A DNA stretch of 30,217 bases from a virus: IMG/VR virus record IMGVR_UViG_3300048930_000041, positions 1 to 30,217 of that record; one strand, written 5' to 3'. A model generated the notes under the pieces. The model was not told the DNA's origin. It ran no database searches and worked only from the letters and a program-made list of their open reading frames with translations. Of this stretch, positions 29,893 to 30,217 are shown one piece after another; the stretch's first letter is position 1; every line of letters begins with the position of its first letter. Position numbers and translations under genes: made by a program.

Positions 29893-30135
29893 CTACTCCT
29901 TGGGTGGTCCAGTTCTGACCGTTGACCGGAAATGCTCGACCAGAGATGCTTCGGCCATGTCGGCACCGCAGAACTTTTCGATGAGCATGTTTCGGATCAC
30001 TTCGGCCTCGGTGCTGCCGGTGTGGGCGGCATGCACGCGAAGCCGGCGCTCGATTTCCTCGGGGATCGTGGTCTTCACGCTCGAGAGGCACTTACCCCAA
30101 GGCGTGACCATGGCCGGGCGAGAGGGTTGGCCCAT
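29893..30135 (-). CDS. Ribbon-helix-helix-type DNA-binding protein
   Basis: This 80-residue protein starts at the ATG at 30135, one base after the TGA of the incomplete gene upstream. Residues about 19-58 read SVKTTIPEEIERRLRVHAAH then TGSTEAEVIRNMLIEKFC: a beta strand followed by two helices, the Arc/MetJ/CopG ribbon-helix-helix pattern. Such dimers bind palindromic operators and often regulate the operon in which they lie. An alternative start at Met9 would keep the domain intact. Confidence 0.7.
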   Translation of the reverse strand: MGQPSRPAMVTPWGKCLSSVKTTIPEEIERRLRVHAAHTGSTEAEVIRNMLIEKFCGADMAEASLVEHFRSTVRTGPPKE

Positions 30136-30136
30136 G

Positions 30137-30217
30137 TCAGGCGGCCTTCGCTTCCATCTCGGTCGCTCTTTTGCCGTTGAGGAAGAGGTCGGGGTGGTCC
30201 AACTTGACGCGCGGCGG
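30137..30217 (-). CDS. C-terminus of an unidentified protein
   Basis: 26 codons and a TGA (30139-30137) are visible; the rest lies beyond the right edge. The visible end contains LDHPDLFLNGKRATEMEAKA. The frame is continuous and the next gene begins 1 base after the stop, as in other junctions of this operon. The family cannot be told from so short a piece. Confidence 0.55.
   Translation of the reverse strand, partial: PPRVKLDHPDLFLNGKRATEMEAKAA

Noticed and set aside
1-30217. CRISPR array, tRNA or rRNA genes
   Set aside because: No regularly spaced repeats and no tRNA-like cloverleaf or rRNA sequence were recognised by eye on either strand.

Overview
This window is a piece of a tailed phage (or prophage) genome. 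Head-packaging and short-tail genes and a lambdoid-style recombination and replication block lie almost entirely on the minus strand. The DNA is GC-rich. Gene content (large and small terminase, a 668-residue portal, scaffold, capsid, P22 gp10-like hub, three or four ejection-type proteins, and no tape measure or tail tube) points to a short-tailed, P22-like phage of Caudoviricetes. NinB, a C5-methyltransferase and NinG in a row, plus the GC content, suggest a proteobacterial host, possibly Burkholderiales. That host assignment is inference. No integrase, repressor, holin, endolysin or spanin is visible; they must lie outside the window or be absent.

The minus strand is transcribed from high to low coordinates. 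The replication and recombination block runs from about 30217 down to 21945: an incomplete gene, a ribbon-helix-helix protein, a conserved 114-residue protein, a ParB-like protein, an SF2 helicase with a zinc ribbon, a Toprim primase-like protein, a small PD-(D/E)XK-like nuclease, a possibly structured gap, a small Cys-containing protein, NinB, a DNA cytosine methyltransferase interrupted by an HNH endonuclease gene, NinG, and three very small proteins. A pair of plus-strand genes (21487-21943), one encoding a helix-turn-helix protein, follows. Their divergent control region carries a good sigma70-type promoter and two perfect inverted repeats.

The late block starts at 21351: small terminase, a 51-residue protein, large terminase, portal, scaffold, an HNH-AP2 homing endonuclease, major capsid, then a strong hairpin, a HeH/SAP-like tail-end protein, an S74 autoprocessing fibre, a NodB-fold deacetylase-like appendage protein, a connector, the gp10-like hub, further tail proteins, a GNAT-like protein, four internal/ejection-type proteins and distal appendage proteins with a 20-residue tandem repeat. 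Most gene junctions are 4-base ATGA or GTGA overlaps, which implies tight translational coupling.

The strongest points for follow-up are: (1) an HNH endonuclease gene inserted into the methyltransferase between motifs IX and X, in another frame but keeping the host frame open for all 215 inserted codons; (2) a perfect 26-bp palindrome inside the ParB-like gene; (3) an in-frame amber codon separating the gp10-like hub from the next tail gene; (4) a NodB-like deacetylase domain on a virion appendage lacking one metal histidine; (5) a possibly structured gap of 240-310 bases upstream of ninB.
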